A stretch of 45,135 bases of DNA from Corynebacterium kroppenstedtii (GCF_003243515.1 NZ_QFRA01000012.1:1-45135), one strand, 5' to 3'; positions 1-8,919 are shown, counted from the stretch's first letter. Made by a program: numbers and translations. The notes: generated by a model from the letters alone, not told the origin.

Positions 1-1
1 G

Positions 2-322
2 CTCACATTCTCCGCCCTGGATCTGCGCGTGGCAGACCGGGAGACCGCGGAAAAGCACTACGAAGAGCACAAAGACAAGCCGTTCTTCAAAGACCTTATT
101 GAATTCATCACATCGGGGCCGCTCGTTGCTGGAGTTGTCGAAGGCCCACACGCTATTGAGGCCTGGCGGCAACTCGCTGGGGGTACCGACCCTGTAAAGA
201 AAGCGACGCCGGGGAGCATCCGCGGAGACTTCGCACTCGACGTTGATGCCAATGTCGTTCATGGTTCGGATTCGCCGGAATCAGCAGAACGCGAAATCGG
301 CATCTGGTTCCCGAACCTTTAG
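2..322 (+). CDS. ndk: Nucleoside diphosphate kinase, C-terminal part
   Basis: The 5' end lies outside the window; about 106 codons remain of a protein normally near 136 residues. The reading frame is open from base 2 and begins inside the conserved LDLRVADRETAEKHY region. NDK transfers the terminal phosphate from ATP to other nucleoside diphosphates through a phospho-histidine. The hallmark NVVHGSDSPESAEREI segment, which carries the active-site histidine, is visible just before the end, and the chain finishes with IWFPNL as actinobacterial Ndk does. The GTG at 29 is an internal valine, not the true start. Its position just upstream of rne matches the order in other Corynebacteriales. Identification is firm; the missing N-terminus is only an edge effect. 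Confidence 0.95.
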   Translation, partial: LTFSALDLRVADRETAEKHYEEHKDKPFFKDLIEFITSGPLVAGVVEGPHAIEAWRQLAGGTDPVKKATPGSIRGDFALDVDANVVHGSDSPESAEREIGIWFPNL

Positions 323-860
323 ATTCGTATCGACCCGCATGATGGTCACATGGCACATGACAACATGTTGAAGGTGCGGGAACGATAACGACACTCCGTT
401 CGCGCAGGCATATGCCCTGTTCACGGGGAATTGTGGTGGGCGAGGGCTGCTGATCCGCCGTCCTCCGGTCCACCTATGACAAAATAATATTCGGAATGCA
501 GACGGGCGAAGCTGCGCTGCAGTGCATGACCGCACATTGTGTGCCCCATGTGTGTCGTTTAACAGCGAGGGGCCGTCCGGGATTGCTTCATTACCCCGGT
601 GTCTATAACGGCGAGCTTTTAGAAGATAGCTGCAAGCTGCGCCCCCGTTTCTGTTTCGCCAGCAAGCTTTACCATGACAAAAGAACCGCACTGCACACGC
701 TGTCCGGCCGGATTTATACACGCACTGTGCTAGGCAGTGTTCGATGGTCCCGAGCAGACGTCGCCCGGAATGAGTAAACCATCGGGCGCATGACGGACTG
801 GACCATCGGCCCGTGCCAGTATCTGGGGCGCGACCACTGCGGTGCTGCTAAAGGAGAATT
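323..860 (+). other. Long intergenic region / probable rne leader
   Basis: There are 538 bases between the ndk stop and the rne start, with no convincing gene: the small open frames on both strands lack family resemblance and good ribosome sites. The segment CGATGGT at 742-748 can pair with ACCATCG at 778-784 or with a second copy at 802-808, so two exclusive hairpins are possible close to the rne ribosome site (AAGGAG, 851-855 region). RNase E genes of other bacteria are known to carry long autoregulatory leaders; that this is one is inference. Confidence 0.4.
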
Positions 861-3800
861 GTGGCTGACACAAGCCGTACACCCCGTCGTCGTTCGGCAA
901 AACGAACGACAAACACATCATCACAATCGAAGTCGAGAAACACTCGGGCATCACGAGCGGCCCACGCCGAGATGGTCACCGAATTAAGTGCCCTATCTGC
1001 CGGAACAAAAGCAGTTATCTCTTCACTCGACGAGCGTGACCTCGCCGCGAAAACACGCGTTCACCAGTTAGCGAAACTCATCGGGCACACGAGCAAGGAA
1101 GTCATTGCCCTCCTCGGTGCTGTCGGAATCACTGTCCGCAGTGCGCAATCAACCGTCACACGTGAACAAGTGGCCGAATTCCGCGACCGAGTACAAGCTG
1201 CAGACAAAGACGGCTCTGACCACGCGCGTGATGGCGAATCACAGAACGCTGACACCGGTAAGGAGCAGTCGGATAAGGCTGAGTCGGATAAGACTAAGCG
1301 TGCCGACGTCGGCAAGTCTGAGGATGAGGACGCCGCCCCGGAAGCGGAGACACCTGAGGCAGATAAATCCGAGGTAGAGAACGCTGATGCTGGGGAAGCC
1401 ACCGTCGATAAGTCCGAAGCGGAAAAGACTGAGACGCCAGACGCCGAAGAGCTAGAAACTGAGAGCTCCGACACCGCTGAGGGGCAGGAAGCGAATCATG
1501 TTTCCATTCCGACTCCAATTTTCATGGCGCCCACACCGGTGGCCACGGAGTCGACGGAATCTCGCCACTCGAAAGATCACAACGAGGACGACCCCTCGAA
1601 AGATGAGGGTGGTTCGTCGTCGAAGCGGTCGAAGAAGAGCAGCGATAAGGGCAAATCGGGGGACAAGAAAGACAACAAACACGACAAGCACGACTCCAAC
1701 AAACGTAAGAACAAGAACAAGAAGGGGCGTTCCTCGGGCAGCGATGATGGCTCCGGGGAGGGGAAGCAGGATTCGCAAACGTCCGATGAGCCCACCAAGA
1801 TCAAGGGCTCTACACGTGCTGCGGCCGCGCGGAAGCGTCGCGAAGAAAACAAGCGCGACAAACACCAGATCATCAGCACGGCTGAGTTCCAGGCGCGCCG
1901 GGATGCCGTTCATCGCCGGATGATCGTTCGCGATTCAGTGCGATCCGACGGTTCCGGGAAAGTCACTCAAGTCGCCATCATGGAAGACGACCAGCTGGTC
2001 GAACACTTCGTGACCTCGGAACACACGCGGACCCTCGTCGGCAATATTTACTTAGGGCGAGTCCAAAACGTCCTGGCCAGCATGGAAGCCGCGTTCGTCG
2101 ATATCGGGACCGATCGCAACGGTGTGATTTACTCCGGAGATATTGATTGGCGGCACACTCGGCACACCGGCCGTCAGCGGAAGATCGAAAAAGCACTCAA
2201 GCCGGGTGATCCGATTCTGGTTCAGGTCACGAAGGATTCCGTCGGGCACAAGGGGCCACGGCTTACCAGCCACATTTCGCTGGCGGGTCGGTACCTGGTG
2301 TACGTGCCCGAAGGGCGTGCGCACGGGGTGTCGCGTAAGCTCCCGGAGCCCGAACGGAAGCGTTTGAAGAAAGCGGTTTCCGGAATTTTGCCTGATGAGG
2401 GTGGTGCGATTATCCGCACGGCCGCGGAGGGTGTCGATACCGAGGATATCGCTCGTGATGTTCGTCGGCAGCAGAATGTGTGGGACACGATCCTTGAGAA
2501 AGCTGACGAACTCCGTACTCTGCCGGGCTCGCAGGTGTCCTCCGGGACAGGTTCCGGGAAGAAGAATTCGGAGGGTAGCAAGAAGGGGTCGAAGCCGCAC
2601 TTTGATGGCCCGCAAACACTGCATGAAGAGCCGAATCTGCTGGTCAAGGTTGTGCGTGACCTCTTCAACGAAGACTTCGATGAGCTTATTGTCGACGGTG
2701 ACCGCTCGTGGTCGATGGTGTCGTCGTACATCCACCGCATTGCGCCGGACCTGGAAGAGAAACTGTCGAAGTACGAGCGTCAGGACCATGAGGGGCAGGA
2801 TGCGTTCGGCCACTGGGGCCTTGATAAGCAACTGAAACAAGCGCTGGATCGCGTGGTGTTCCTGCCGTCCGGAGGCACGCTTGTCATTGAGAAAACCGAG
2901 GCCATGACGGTCATTGACGTCAACACCGGCCGTTTCACCGGCTCGAGCGGCAGCCTCGAAGAAACCGTGACCCGCAACAACCTCGAAGCCGCTGACGAGA
3001 TCGTCCGTCAAATGCGGCTGCGTGACATCGGCGGCATGATCGTCGTCGACTTCATCGACATGGTGCTGGAAGAAAACCAGGAACTGGTGCTCCGCCGGCT
3101 CAGTGAAGCTCTGGCCAAGGACCGAACCCGCCATCAACTGGGTGAAGTGACGTCCTTGGGCCTTGTTCAGATCACCCGTAAGCGGCTGGGCAGGGGCTTG
3201 GTTGAGACCTTCTCGACGCCATGTAGCGAGTGCCATGGTCGCGGGTTCATCGTCCACGACGATCCCATCCTGTTGAGCAGCACGGATGATGATGAATCGG
3301 ATGACGATAGCGCGGCGCTTCAGGACAATGTCGACAATGACCTGCCCGAGTACTCGTTTGACGACGACTCCGACGATCATGCGGACGATGCGTCGAGTGA
3401 TTCCAAGAATGACCGTTCTAAGGGTGATCGCTCTGGGGGTGGCCGTTCTAAGAAGGACCATGCTGGAAAAGGCGACTCTGGGAAGCAGGGCGACTCTGAC
3501 GAGACGACCACGCGTCGGCGCTCCATCGAGGAAATCGCTGCAGCTGCAGTAATTCTTGCCGACGACGAAGATCCTGATGAGCCTAGCGGCGCTGATTATC
3601 TCCCAGCGGCGCAAGACTCTCGGAGTGGTGGCGACGAGGACGACTCATCTGGTGACAAGGATGGACGTCCTCGTCGTCGGTGGCGTCGTAAGGCAACACG
3701 CTCCTCGCGTGCCCAGCGTGAGGAGCAGGTGAAGGCAAACCACGCAGAGTCCGATGGTGCGGAGGCAAACCACTCGAAGAACGCGGCGAAGCGTGAGGAG

Positions 3801-4388
3801 GAAACCGCCCACCATGCTGACGCTGACGCGGACAAGGGGAGCGGCGACAAGACCACGCGCGGTAAGAAGCAGCGTGGTCGTCGTCACGCGACCCGCAGGA
3901 GCGCATCGCAGGCGAAGAATGCAGCATCGTCGTCGAAATCGAAGTCCCGTAATAAGGACGCTTCTCGCGCCAAGGATGAGCACCAGGCTAAGGATGCGTC
4001 CCGAACCAAATCTCACTCGAAGGATTCAGGAGACTCATCGTCCCGGTCCCGAGGGAAGAAATCCTCTTCAGCAGATACCTCGTCCCAACTCGAGGAGACG
4101 TATGAGGAGGCACAACGGCAGTTCGACCGGTCGCCACGGCGTCGGCGAGCTACTCGTGGAAACTCCCGGTCCGATGTTCCGCCGGAGAAGGACAACTATC
4201 CAGACGGTACAACCGGTAAAACGGGACGTGGCTCGTCGAACGCTCCAGACCAGAAGCAGTCGGACAAGTCATCGGCCGAAAACCGGTCAGAGCGCTCCGA
4301 CAAGCGGGAAAACGACTCTCGCAGTGGGTCGTCCGCACGCAAGAATGGTCGGCGTCGTGCGCGGCGGAGAGCCTCCACGAAGAAGTGA
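861..4388 (+). CDS. rne: Ribonuclease E/G with long charged N- and C-terminal tails
   Basis: Endoribonuclease that processes rRNA and mRNA and starts bulk mRNA decay. The 1175-residue chain starts at GTG 861 with AAGGAG about five bases upstream. Residues 1-330 are a low-complexity acidic then lysine-rich tail; an S1 RNA-binding domain begins near 390 (VGNIYLGRVQNVLASMEAAF); the catalytic core carries D686 in VIDVNTGRF and D730 in VDFIDM, 44 residues apart like the metal-binding pair of E. coli RNase E (D303 and D346). A zinc-link-like C-S-E-C lies at 788-791. From 810 to the end the protein is again charged and presumably disordered, a layout typical of actinobacterial RNase E, where the core sits between two tails. 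The tails probably bind RNA or degradosome partners. It follows ndk and precedes rplU-rpmA, the standard actinobacterial order. Confidence 0.95.
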   Translation: MADTSRTPRRRSAKRTTNTSSQSKSRNTRASRAAHAEMVTELSALSAGTKAVISSLDERDLAAKTRVHQLAKLIGHTSKEVIALLGAVGITVRSAQSTVTREQVAEFRDRVQAADKDGSDHARDGESQNADTGKEQSDKAESDKTKRADVGKSEDEDAAPEAETPEADKSEVENADAGEATVDKSEAEKTETPDAEELETESSDTAEGQEANHVSIPTPIFMAPTPVATESTESRHSKDHNEDDPSKDEGGSSSKRSKKSSDKGKSGDKKDNKHDKHDSNKRKNKNKKGRSSGSDDGSGEGKQDSQTSDEPTKIKGSTRAAAARKRREENKRDKHQIISTAEFQARRDAVHRRMIVRDSVRSDGSGKVTQVAIMEDDQLVEHFVTSEHTRTLVGNIYLGRVQNVLASMEAAFVDIGTDRNGVIYSGDIDWRHTRHTGRQRKIEKALKPGDPILVQVTKDSVGHKGPRLTSHISLAGRYLVYVPEGRAHGVSRKLPEPERKRLKKAVSGILPDEGGAIIRTAAEGVDTEDIARDVRRQQNVWDTILEKADELRTLPGSQVSSGTGSGKKNSEGSKKGSKPHFDGPQTLHEEPNLLVKVVRDLFNEDFDELIVDGDRSWSMVSSYIHRIAPDLEEKLSKYERQDHEGQDAFGHWGLDKQLKQALDRVVFLPSGGTLVIEKTEAMTVIDVNTGRFTGSSGSLEETVTRNNLEAADEIVRQMRLRDIGGMIVVDFIDMVLEENQELVLRRLSEALAKDRTRHQLGEVTSLGLVQITRKRLGRGLVETFSTPCSECHGRGFIVHDDPILLSSTDDDESDDDSAALQDNVDNDLPEYSFDDDSDDHADDASSDSKNDRSKGDRSGGGRSKKDHAGKGDSGKQGDSDETTTRRRSIEEIAAAAVILADDEDPDEPSGADYLPAAQDSRSGGDEDDSSGDKDGRPRRRWRRKATRSSRAQREEQVKANHAESDGAEANHSKNAAKREEETAHHADADADKGSGDKTTRGKKQRGRRHATRRSASQAKNAASSSKSKSRNKDASRAKDEHQAKDASRTKSHSKDSGDSSSRSRGKKSSSADTSSQLEETYEEAQRQFDRSPRRRRATRGNSRSDVPPEKDNYPDGTTGKTGRGSSNAPDQKQSDKSSAENRSERSDKRENDSRSGSSARKNGRRRARRRASTKK

Positions 4389-4456
4389 TCGGTAGCCCTA
4401 GGCGCCCGGGAGCAAACGTTGATTCGTTTCACACTGGTAACAATATATAGACGGTT

Positions 4457-4484
4457 TTGTTATCCATCGGTGACCGGGTAGTCT
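4457..4484 (+). promoter_or_regulatory. Candidate rplU-rpmA promoter
   Basis: TTGTTA at 4457-4462 and TAGTCT at 4479-4484 are separated by 16 bases and lie about 155 bases before rplU, in the gap after rne. This is a reasonable corynebacterial promoter by eye but is only a motif match; other hexamers in the AT-richer stretch around 4440-4460 could serve instead. Confidence 0.3.
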
Positions 4485-4589
4485 TGAGCAGTCGCTGTTC
4501 GCAGGCCGACTGTCTAGGCTCGTGTGTGCTCATGAATGCGCCCGGGCAACCGCTCATGTCTCATGCCGCGAACACGTTAATAGTCCAGT

Positions 4590-4639
4590 CAGGGTGATTA
4601 GCCCTGAGCCGAGCGAAAAATAAAAAGGGGTAGCCCTCT
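4590..4639 (+). promoter_or_regulatory. Possible L21 leader with competing stems
   Basis: A stem CAGGG (4590-4594) / CCCTG (4602-4606) lies just before rplU. The word AGCCCT occurs at 4600 and again at 4632, immediately after the AAGGGG ribosome site (4625-4630), so AGGG at 4591 could pair with either copy, and the ribosome site itself could pair with a CCCT copy. That would suit feedback control by a ribosomal protein, which is known for L21 in Firmicutes. Whether it works here is inference. Confidence 0.3.
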
Positions 4640-4640
4640 T

Positions 4641-4943
4641 ATGTACGCGATCGTCAAGACCGGCGGAAAGCAGTACAAGGTTGCTGAAGGTGATCTCGTC
4701 AAGGTCGAGAAGATCGAGGGTGAGCCGGGTTCGTCCGTGGCTCTCTCCCCGGTTTTGCTCGTCGACGGTGCCTCAATCACTTCAGGTGATGATCTGTCCT
4801 CAGTGGCAGTGAACGCCGAGATCGTCGAGCACACCAAGGGCCCGAAGATCCGCAACATGCATTACAGGAACAAGACCGGATATAAGCGTCGCCAGGGGCA
4901 TCGTCAGCCGCTGACCGTGGTGAAGATCACCGGCATCGAGTAA
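4641..4943 (+). CDS. rplU: 50S ribosomal protein L21
   Basis: Structural protein of the large ribosomal subunit that binds 23S rRNA. The 100-residue product starts MYAIVKTGGKQYKV and has the C-terminal signature KRRQGHRQPLTVVKITGI, full length for the family. A purine-rich AAAAGGGG precedes the ATG. It is 74 bases upstream of rpmA and the two are very likely cotranscribed, as in most bacteria. Confidence 0.98.
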   Translation: MYAIVKTGGKQYKVAEGDLVKVEKIEGEPGSSVALSPVLLVDGASITSGDDLSSVAVNAEIVEHTKGPKIRNMHYRNKTGYKRRQGHRQPLTVVKITGIE

Positions 4944-5017
4944 GTCTCGCGGTCGCTGCGGGTTCATGACCCACAGCTGCCACGTGCCCGAGTTTTTCCA
5001 AGGAGGGAAATCAACCA

Positions 5018-5293
5018 ATGGCACACAAGAAAGGTGCGGCCAGCTCAAACAACGGTCGCGATTCAGAGTCAAAGCGCCTCGGCGTGAAGCGCTTCGGTGG
5101 CCAGCAGGTCAAGGCGGGCGAGATTCTTGTTCGCCAGCGTGGTACCTCATTCCACCCCGGCGAGAACGTCGGCCGTGGTGGCGACGACACGCTCTTCGCC
5201 CTGAAAGCAGGTGCAGTTCAGTTCGCTCGCAAGCGTAACCGTCGCACCGTCAATATCGTCGAGAACGTCGAAGCTGAGCCCGCCAAGGCCTAG
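5018..5293 (+). CDS. rpmA: 50S ribosomal protein L27
   Basis: Large-subunit ribosomal protein whose N-terminus reaches toward the peptidyl transferase centre. The product is 91 residues and starts directly with MAHKKGAASSNNGRDS, so it lacks the cleavable extension found in Firmicutes. The L27 motif GQQVKAGEILVRQRGTSFHPG is present. A strong AAGGAGG (5000-5006) sets the start. A terminator follows 16 bases after the stop, closing the rplU-rpmA unit. Confidence 0.98.
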   Translation: MAHKKGAASSNNGRDSESKRLGVKRFGGQQVKAGEILVRQRGTSFHPGENVGRGGDDTLFALKAGAVQFARKRNRRTVNIVENVEAEPAKA

Positions 5294-5309
5294 TTCGCCG
5301 TTTCCGCAG

Positions 5310-5348
5310 CTCCTCCGGCGTCTGATCGCCCGGGGGAGTTCTTTTTAT
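5310..5348 (+). terminator. Terminator of rplU-rpmA
   Basis: CTCCTCCGGCG (5310-5320) pairs with CGCCCGGGGGAG (5327-5338) with one bulge and one G-U pair across a six-base loop, followed by TTCTTTTTAT. This is a standard Rho-independent terminator and separates the ribosomal genes from lysP. Confidence 0.85.
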
Positions 5349-5424
5349 ATGTGGAATAATGACTTGGCAGGTATGCCAAGCATTCCCACCCCACCCCAAC
5401 CCCAACGATGTTGAGGGAGAACTC

Positions 5425-6900
5425 GTGAGCAACCACAGCCGGAATAGCACCACAACCCCTCACAGCGAATCTCTGGATCGCGGGTTGGAATCGCGGCACA
5501 TGAACATGATCGCCATCGGCGGCGCCATCGGTACCGGGCTCTTCGTGGCCTCGGGTGCCACAATTGCCGACGCCGGCCCCGGTGGTGCCCTCGTCGCCTA
5601 CGGTGCCATCGGCCTCATGGTGTTCTTACTGATGCAGTCACTGGGGGAAATGGCGACATATTCACCGGTGTCGGGAGCGTTTGCTCACTATGCCCGCACC
5701 TACGTGTCGCCGTCATTCGGTTTCGCCACAGGCTGGAATTACTGGTTCAACTGGGCGATCACCGTAGCGGCAGAGCTAGTAGCGGCTGCCCTGGTCATGA
5801 AATTCTGGTTTCCCTCGACGCCAGGCTGGGTGTGGTCCGCGATATTCCTCGCGCTCCTCTTTTCCCTGAATATCGCTTCCGTCAAGGGATACGGTGAAGG
5901 CGAGTTTTGGTTCGCGCTCATCAAAGTTGTTGCGGTGATTGTATTCCTGGGCATAGGCGTACTCATGATCGCCGGAATCTTGGGTGGAAAATCCCCAGGG
6001 TTCTCCAACTGGACCCACGGCGAAGCACCGTTCAAAGCGGGATTCCTAGGCATCCTCAACGTCTTCATGATCGCCGGATTCTCATTCCAAGGTACGGAGC
6101 TCGTCGGAGTCGCGGCCGGCGAATCACGAAACCCGGATAAAGACATTCCCCACGCTATCCGCAGCGTGTTCATCCGAATCATGCTTTTCTACATCGGCGC
6201 GATTGCGGTCATTGGGTTCCTCATCCCGTACACCAACCCCAACCTCCTTCGGTCCGACGTCGATAATATTTCCGTGTCACCCTTCACCTTGGTGTTCCAA
6301 AACGCGGGTGTTCTCGCCGCTGCGACCATCATGAACGCGGTCATCCTGACCTCGATCTTGTCGGCGGGGAACTCCGGTCTGTATGCGTCGACGCGAATGC
6401 TGTATGCGATGGCGAAGGATGGTGTGGCACCCCGCATCTTCGCAAAAACATCGAAGCGCGGTGTGCCCCGGCCGGCACTGTTCGCCACGACGGCGGTGGG
6501 TTTGCTGTGCTTCCTTACGTCGTTGATTGGGGAAGGGGCCGCATACGAGTGGCTGGTCAACGCTTCGGGTCTGGCCGGTTTCCTAGCGTGGATGTCCATC
6601 GCGTGGAGCCATTACCGTTTCCGACGTGCCTACCTCGCTCAAGGGAATGACCCCGCTGACTTGCCCTATCGTGCTCGTTGGTTCCCCGCAGGGCCGATCG
6701 TTGCGCTGGTGATGTGTGCAGTGGTGATTATCGGGCAGAACTACCAAGCGCTCTTTGATTGGTCTAGTTTCTCTACCATTCTGTCCTCGTACATCGGTCT
6801 ACCGCTGTTCATTGCGCTGTGGGTGGGGCATAAGCTCTCCACCCGCTCCCATATGGTTCCCCTCGACGATGTCGACATCAGTCGGCATCATCAGATGTAA
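5425..6900 (+). CDS. lysP: Lysine-specific permease (amino acid-polyamine-organocation family)
   Basis: Cytoplasmic-membrane amino acid:proton symporter, about twelve membrane segments, 491 residues. The start GTG 5425 is chosen because GAGGGAGA (5413-5420) lies five bases before it; the upstream ATG at 5359 has no such site. The sequence follows E. coli LysP closely from memory: ARHMNMIAIGGAIGTGLFVASG near the start, SLGEMATYSPVSG, FSFQGTELVGVAAGES, YTNPNLLR, ISVSPFTLVFQNAG, SAGNSGLYASTRMLY and the length (489 in E. coli). Lysine is therefore the likely substrate, though related basic amino acids cannot be excluded. It stands between rpmA and obg, which are usually neighbours, and is flanked by a terminator on the left and a perfect hairpin on the right, so it is probably a separately expressed insertion into a conserved block. 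Confidence 0.88.
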   Translation: MSNHSRNSTTTPHSESLDRGLESRHMNMIAIGGAIGTGLFVASGATIADAGPGGALVAYGAIGLMVFLLMQSLGEMATYSPVSGAFAHYARTYVSPSFGFATGWNYWFNWAITVAAELVAAALVMKFWFPSTPGWVWSAIFLALLFSLNIASVKGYGEGEFWFALIKVVAVIVFLGIGVLMIAGILGGKSPGFSNWTHGEAPFKAGFLGILNVFMIAGFSFQGTELVGVAAGESRNPDKDIPHAIRSVFIRIMLFYIGAIAVIGFLIPYTNPNLLRSDVDNISVSPFTLVFQNAGVLAAATIMNAVILTSILSAGNSGLYASTRMLYAMAKDGVAPRIFAKTSKRGVPRPALFATTAVGLLCFLTSLIGEGAAYEWLVNASGLAGFLAWMSIAWSHYRFRRAYLAQGNDPADLPYRARWFPAGPIVALVMCAVVIIGQNYQALFDWSSFSTILSSYIGLPLFIALWVGHKLSTRSHMVPLDDVDISRHHQM

Positions 6901-6914
6901 GATCGGCAGCGCTT

Positions 6915-6938
6915 GATCCGGCTCACCCGAGCCGGATC
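6915..6938 (+). terminator. Perfect 10-bp hairpin between lysP and obg
   Basis: GATCCGGCTC (6915-6924) and GAGCCGGATC (6929-6938) form a perfect stem with the four-base loop ACCC. There is no T-run after it; instead the obg ribosome site GGAAGG starts at 6941. It may end lysP transcription weakly, protect the lysP mRNA end after processing, or influence obg translation. Confidence 0.5.
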
Positions 6939-6956
6939 ACGGAAGGATTGGAATTC

Positions 6957-8498
6957 ATGCCTCAGTTTGTTGACCGCGTTGTGCTGCATGTCCGCGCTGG
7001 CGATGGCGGCCATGGGTGCGCGTCCATTCGCCGCGAGAAATTCGTCCCCCTGGGTGGCCCCGATGGAGGCAATGGCGGCCACGGTGGTGACGTCATCTTG
7101 GAGGTCAGCAACCAGGTCCACACGCTCGTCGACTTCCACTTCCACCCGCATATCAAGGCAACCCGTGGCGGCAATGGGGCTGGTGACAATCGCAACGGAG
7201 CTCGGGGTGAAGACCTGGTCCTCCCCGTGCCCGATGGCACCGTCGTCACGGAACCCGACGGCACCGTGGTCGCGGATTTGATGGGTGTCGGCACCCGTTT
7301 CACCATCGCAGAAGGCGGCTACGGGGGAGTGGGGAACGCGGCTCTCGTCTCCAAAGCCCGCCGGGCACCCGGTTTTGCCCTCCTCGGCGAGCCCGGTGAA
7401 GAAAAAGACGTCGTCCTTGAACTCAAGTCCATTGCCGACGTTGGACTGGTGGGCTACCCCTCGGCCGGGAAGTCGTCACTGATCAGCGTGCTCTCGGCAG
7501 CGAAGCCGAAGATTGCGGATTATCCCTTCACGACACTCACACCGAATCTCGGTGTCGTCATGGTGGATAATGACGCTTTCACGATCGCGGATGTTCCCGG
7601 TTTGATCCCGGGTGCTTCTGAAGGTCGTGGCCTGGGTTTGGATTTCTTACGCCATATTGAACGGTGCGCGGTGATCGCCCATGTGGTTGACCCGGCGGCC
7701 CTGGAAGCGGACCGTAACCCGGTCGATGACATTCGTGCACTGGAAGAAGAATTAGCTGCGTACCAAACAGCGTTGGATCACGACACGGGATTGGGGGATT
7801 TGCGTGAGCGTCCGCGTGTCATTGTTCTGACGAAGATGGATGTTCCTGACGCGCGTGATATGGCTGAGTTGGAGAAGGAGTCTCTCGAGCAGTTCGGGTG
7901 GCCCATTTTCACGATTTCGTCGGTCGCCCACGAGGGCCTGGACGAACTTCGCTTCGGTATATGGGAGATCGTGAAGAAGTATCGGTCTGAGCACCCGGTC
8001 GACGAGGAACCCGTGGCGGTTCTTCGGCCCGAGCCTGTTGACAAGCGTCGAGGAAAACTGGGCCGCAAGAGCGCAGCGAAAAACGCCGGTGAGGATTTTG
8101 TCGTCCACACGGACAACGGCACGGACAATGAACTCGGCGGCTTTATCGTCGAAGGTAAGAAACTCGACCGCTGGATTCGCCAGACCGACTTCGAGAACGA
8201 TGAAGCGGTGGGGTACTTGGCTGACCGCCTGGCCCGGATCGGTGTGGAGGATGCTCTCTTTAATGCCGGTGCCCAGCCCGGTTGCGATGTGACTATTGGG
8301 GACATCACGTTCGAGTGGGAGCCGACGACCTCGGCGGGTATCGATCGCACACCGGATAGTCGTGGTTCTGATGCGCGCTTGTCGCAAACCCATCGGGCGA
8401 CAGCAGAGGAGCGCAAGCGGGCGTCGCAGGTTCGTCGTGGACTTATTGATGAATATGACCTTGGACAGGAAGCGTCCCGCGAGCGGTGGGAAGGCTAA
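6957..8498 (+). CDS. obg: GTPase Obg/CgtA
   Basis: Essential GTPase acting in 50S ribosome assembly and stress signalling. 513 residues from ATG 6957, chosen over TTG 6948 because GGAAGG (6941-6946) is ten bases upstream and the protein then begins MPQFVDRVVLHVRAGDGG like other corynebacterial Obg. The glycine-rich Obg fold covers about residues 1-160; the G domain follows with the P-loop GYPSAGKSS from residue 166, DVPGLIPGASEGRG (switch II), TKMD and SSVAHEG. After a basic linker (about 360-380) there is the OCT domain (ILDRWIRQTDFENDEAVGYLADRL type), then a disordered tail of about 60 residues ending EASRERWEG. It is followed by proB as in mycobacteria. Confidence 0.97.
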   Translation: MPQFVDRVVLHVRAGDGGHGCASIRREKFVPLGGPDGGNGGHGGDVILEVSNQVHTLVDFHFHPHIKATRGGNGAGDNRNGARGEDLVLPVPDGTVVTEPDGTVVADLMGVGTRFTIAEGGYGGVGNAALVSKARRAPGFALLGEPGEEKDVVLELKSIADVGLVGYPSAGKSSLISVLSAAKPKIADYPFTTLTPNLGVVMVDNDAFTIADVPGLIPGASEGRGLGLDFLRHIERCAVIAHVVDPAALEADRNPVDDIRALEEELAAYQTALDHDTGLGDLRERPRVIVLTKMDVPDARDMAELEKESLEQFGWPIFTISSVAHEGLDELRFGIWEIVKKYRSEHPVDEEPVAVLRPEPVDKRRGKLGRKSAAKNAGEDFVVHTDNGTDNELGGFIVEGKKLDRWIRQTDFENDEAVGYLADRLARIGVEDALFNAGAQPGCDVTIGDITFEWEPTTSAGIDRTPDSRGSDARLSQTHRATAEERKRASQVRRGLIDEYDLGQEASRERWEG

Positions 8499-8919
8499 AC
8501 ACCGAAGAGCAGAGGAAGGGAATTGGCCGACCCGCGCGCTGTGAGGCGCTCCACATCTTCCGCCATAATGCAAGGAAAAAGACACTGCAGACCGTCGATA
8601 ATAGGTGGATGGGATATGACAGTTCCTCCTTTTCTTGCTAATACTGGATAGCGTGCTTGATGAGCGGCAGAGGACGTATGCCCTCATCTTTTCATCATTT
8701 TTCTGTTCTCAATCTGATGTATCAGGATCGATGCCTTCTTCTACCCAGACCCTGACCCCTGAACAAACGACTAATAACACGACAGATCTCACGAACGCCG
8801 ATAGCGACGTCGCACCCGACCATCCACAACCGTCTGACCAGGAAGTGTCGGGTCAACAACTCTACGCCGAACTCCCTTCGAACTTCCAACCAGACGCACC
8901 TGCCCCTGAGGGAGTACCC
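8499..8919 (+). other. obg-proB gap with possible N-terminal extension of proB
   Basis: The frame of proB is open from 8635, but the encoded stretch (8635-8919) is serine/threonine/proline-rich, unlike any glutamate kinase, and the best ribosome site is at 8908-8914. I therefore treat most of this as leader. An in-frame ATG at 8731 preceded by a weak AGGA is the alternative start. No clear terminator or promoter stands out. Confidence 0.35.

Noticed and set aside
281..721. 146-codon minus-strand frame over the end of ndk and its downstream gap
   Set aside because: No family resemblance, odd composition and no ribosome site; overlaps the real ndk end.
323..860. Possible tRNA or small structured RNA in the ndk-rne gap
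   Set aside because: No T-loop consensus, acceptor pairing or cloverleaf could be assembled; only leader-type hairpins remain.
1225..1480. Repeated GAC/GAG/AAG-rich words in the first part of rne, looking like tandem repeats
   Set aside because: They are irregular and explained by the acidic/lysine-rich low-complexity tail, with no fixed period.
2052..3614. 520-codon minus-strand open frame inside rne
   Set aside because: It lies opposite the catalytic core of RNase E; long antisense frames are common in GC-rich coding DNA, and its translation resembles no protein.
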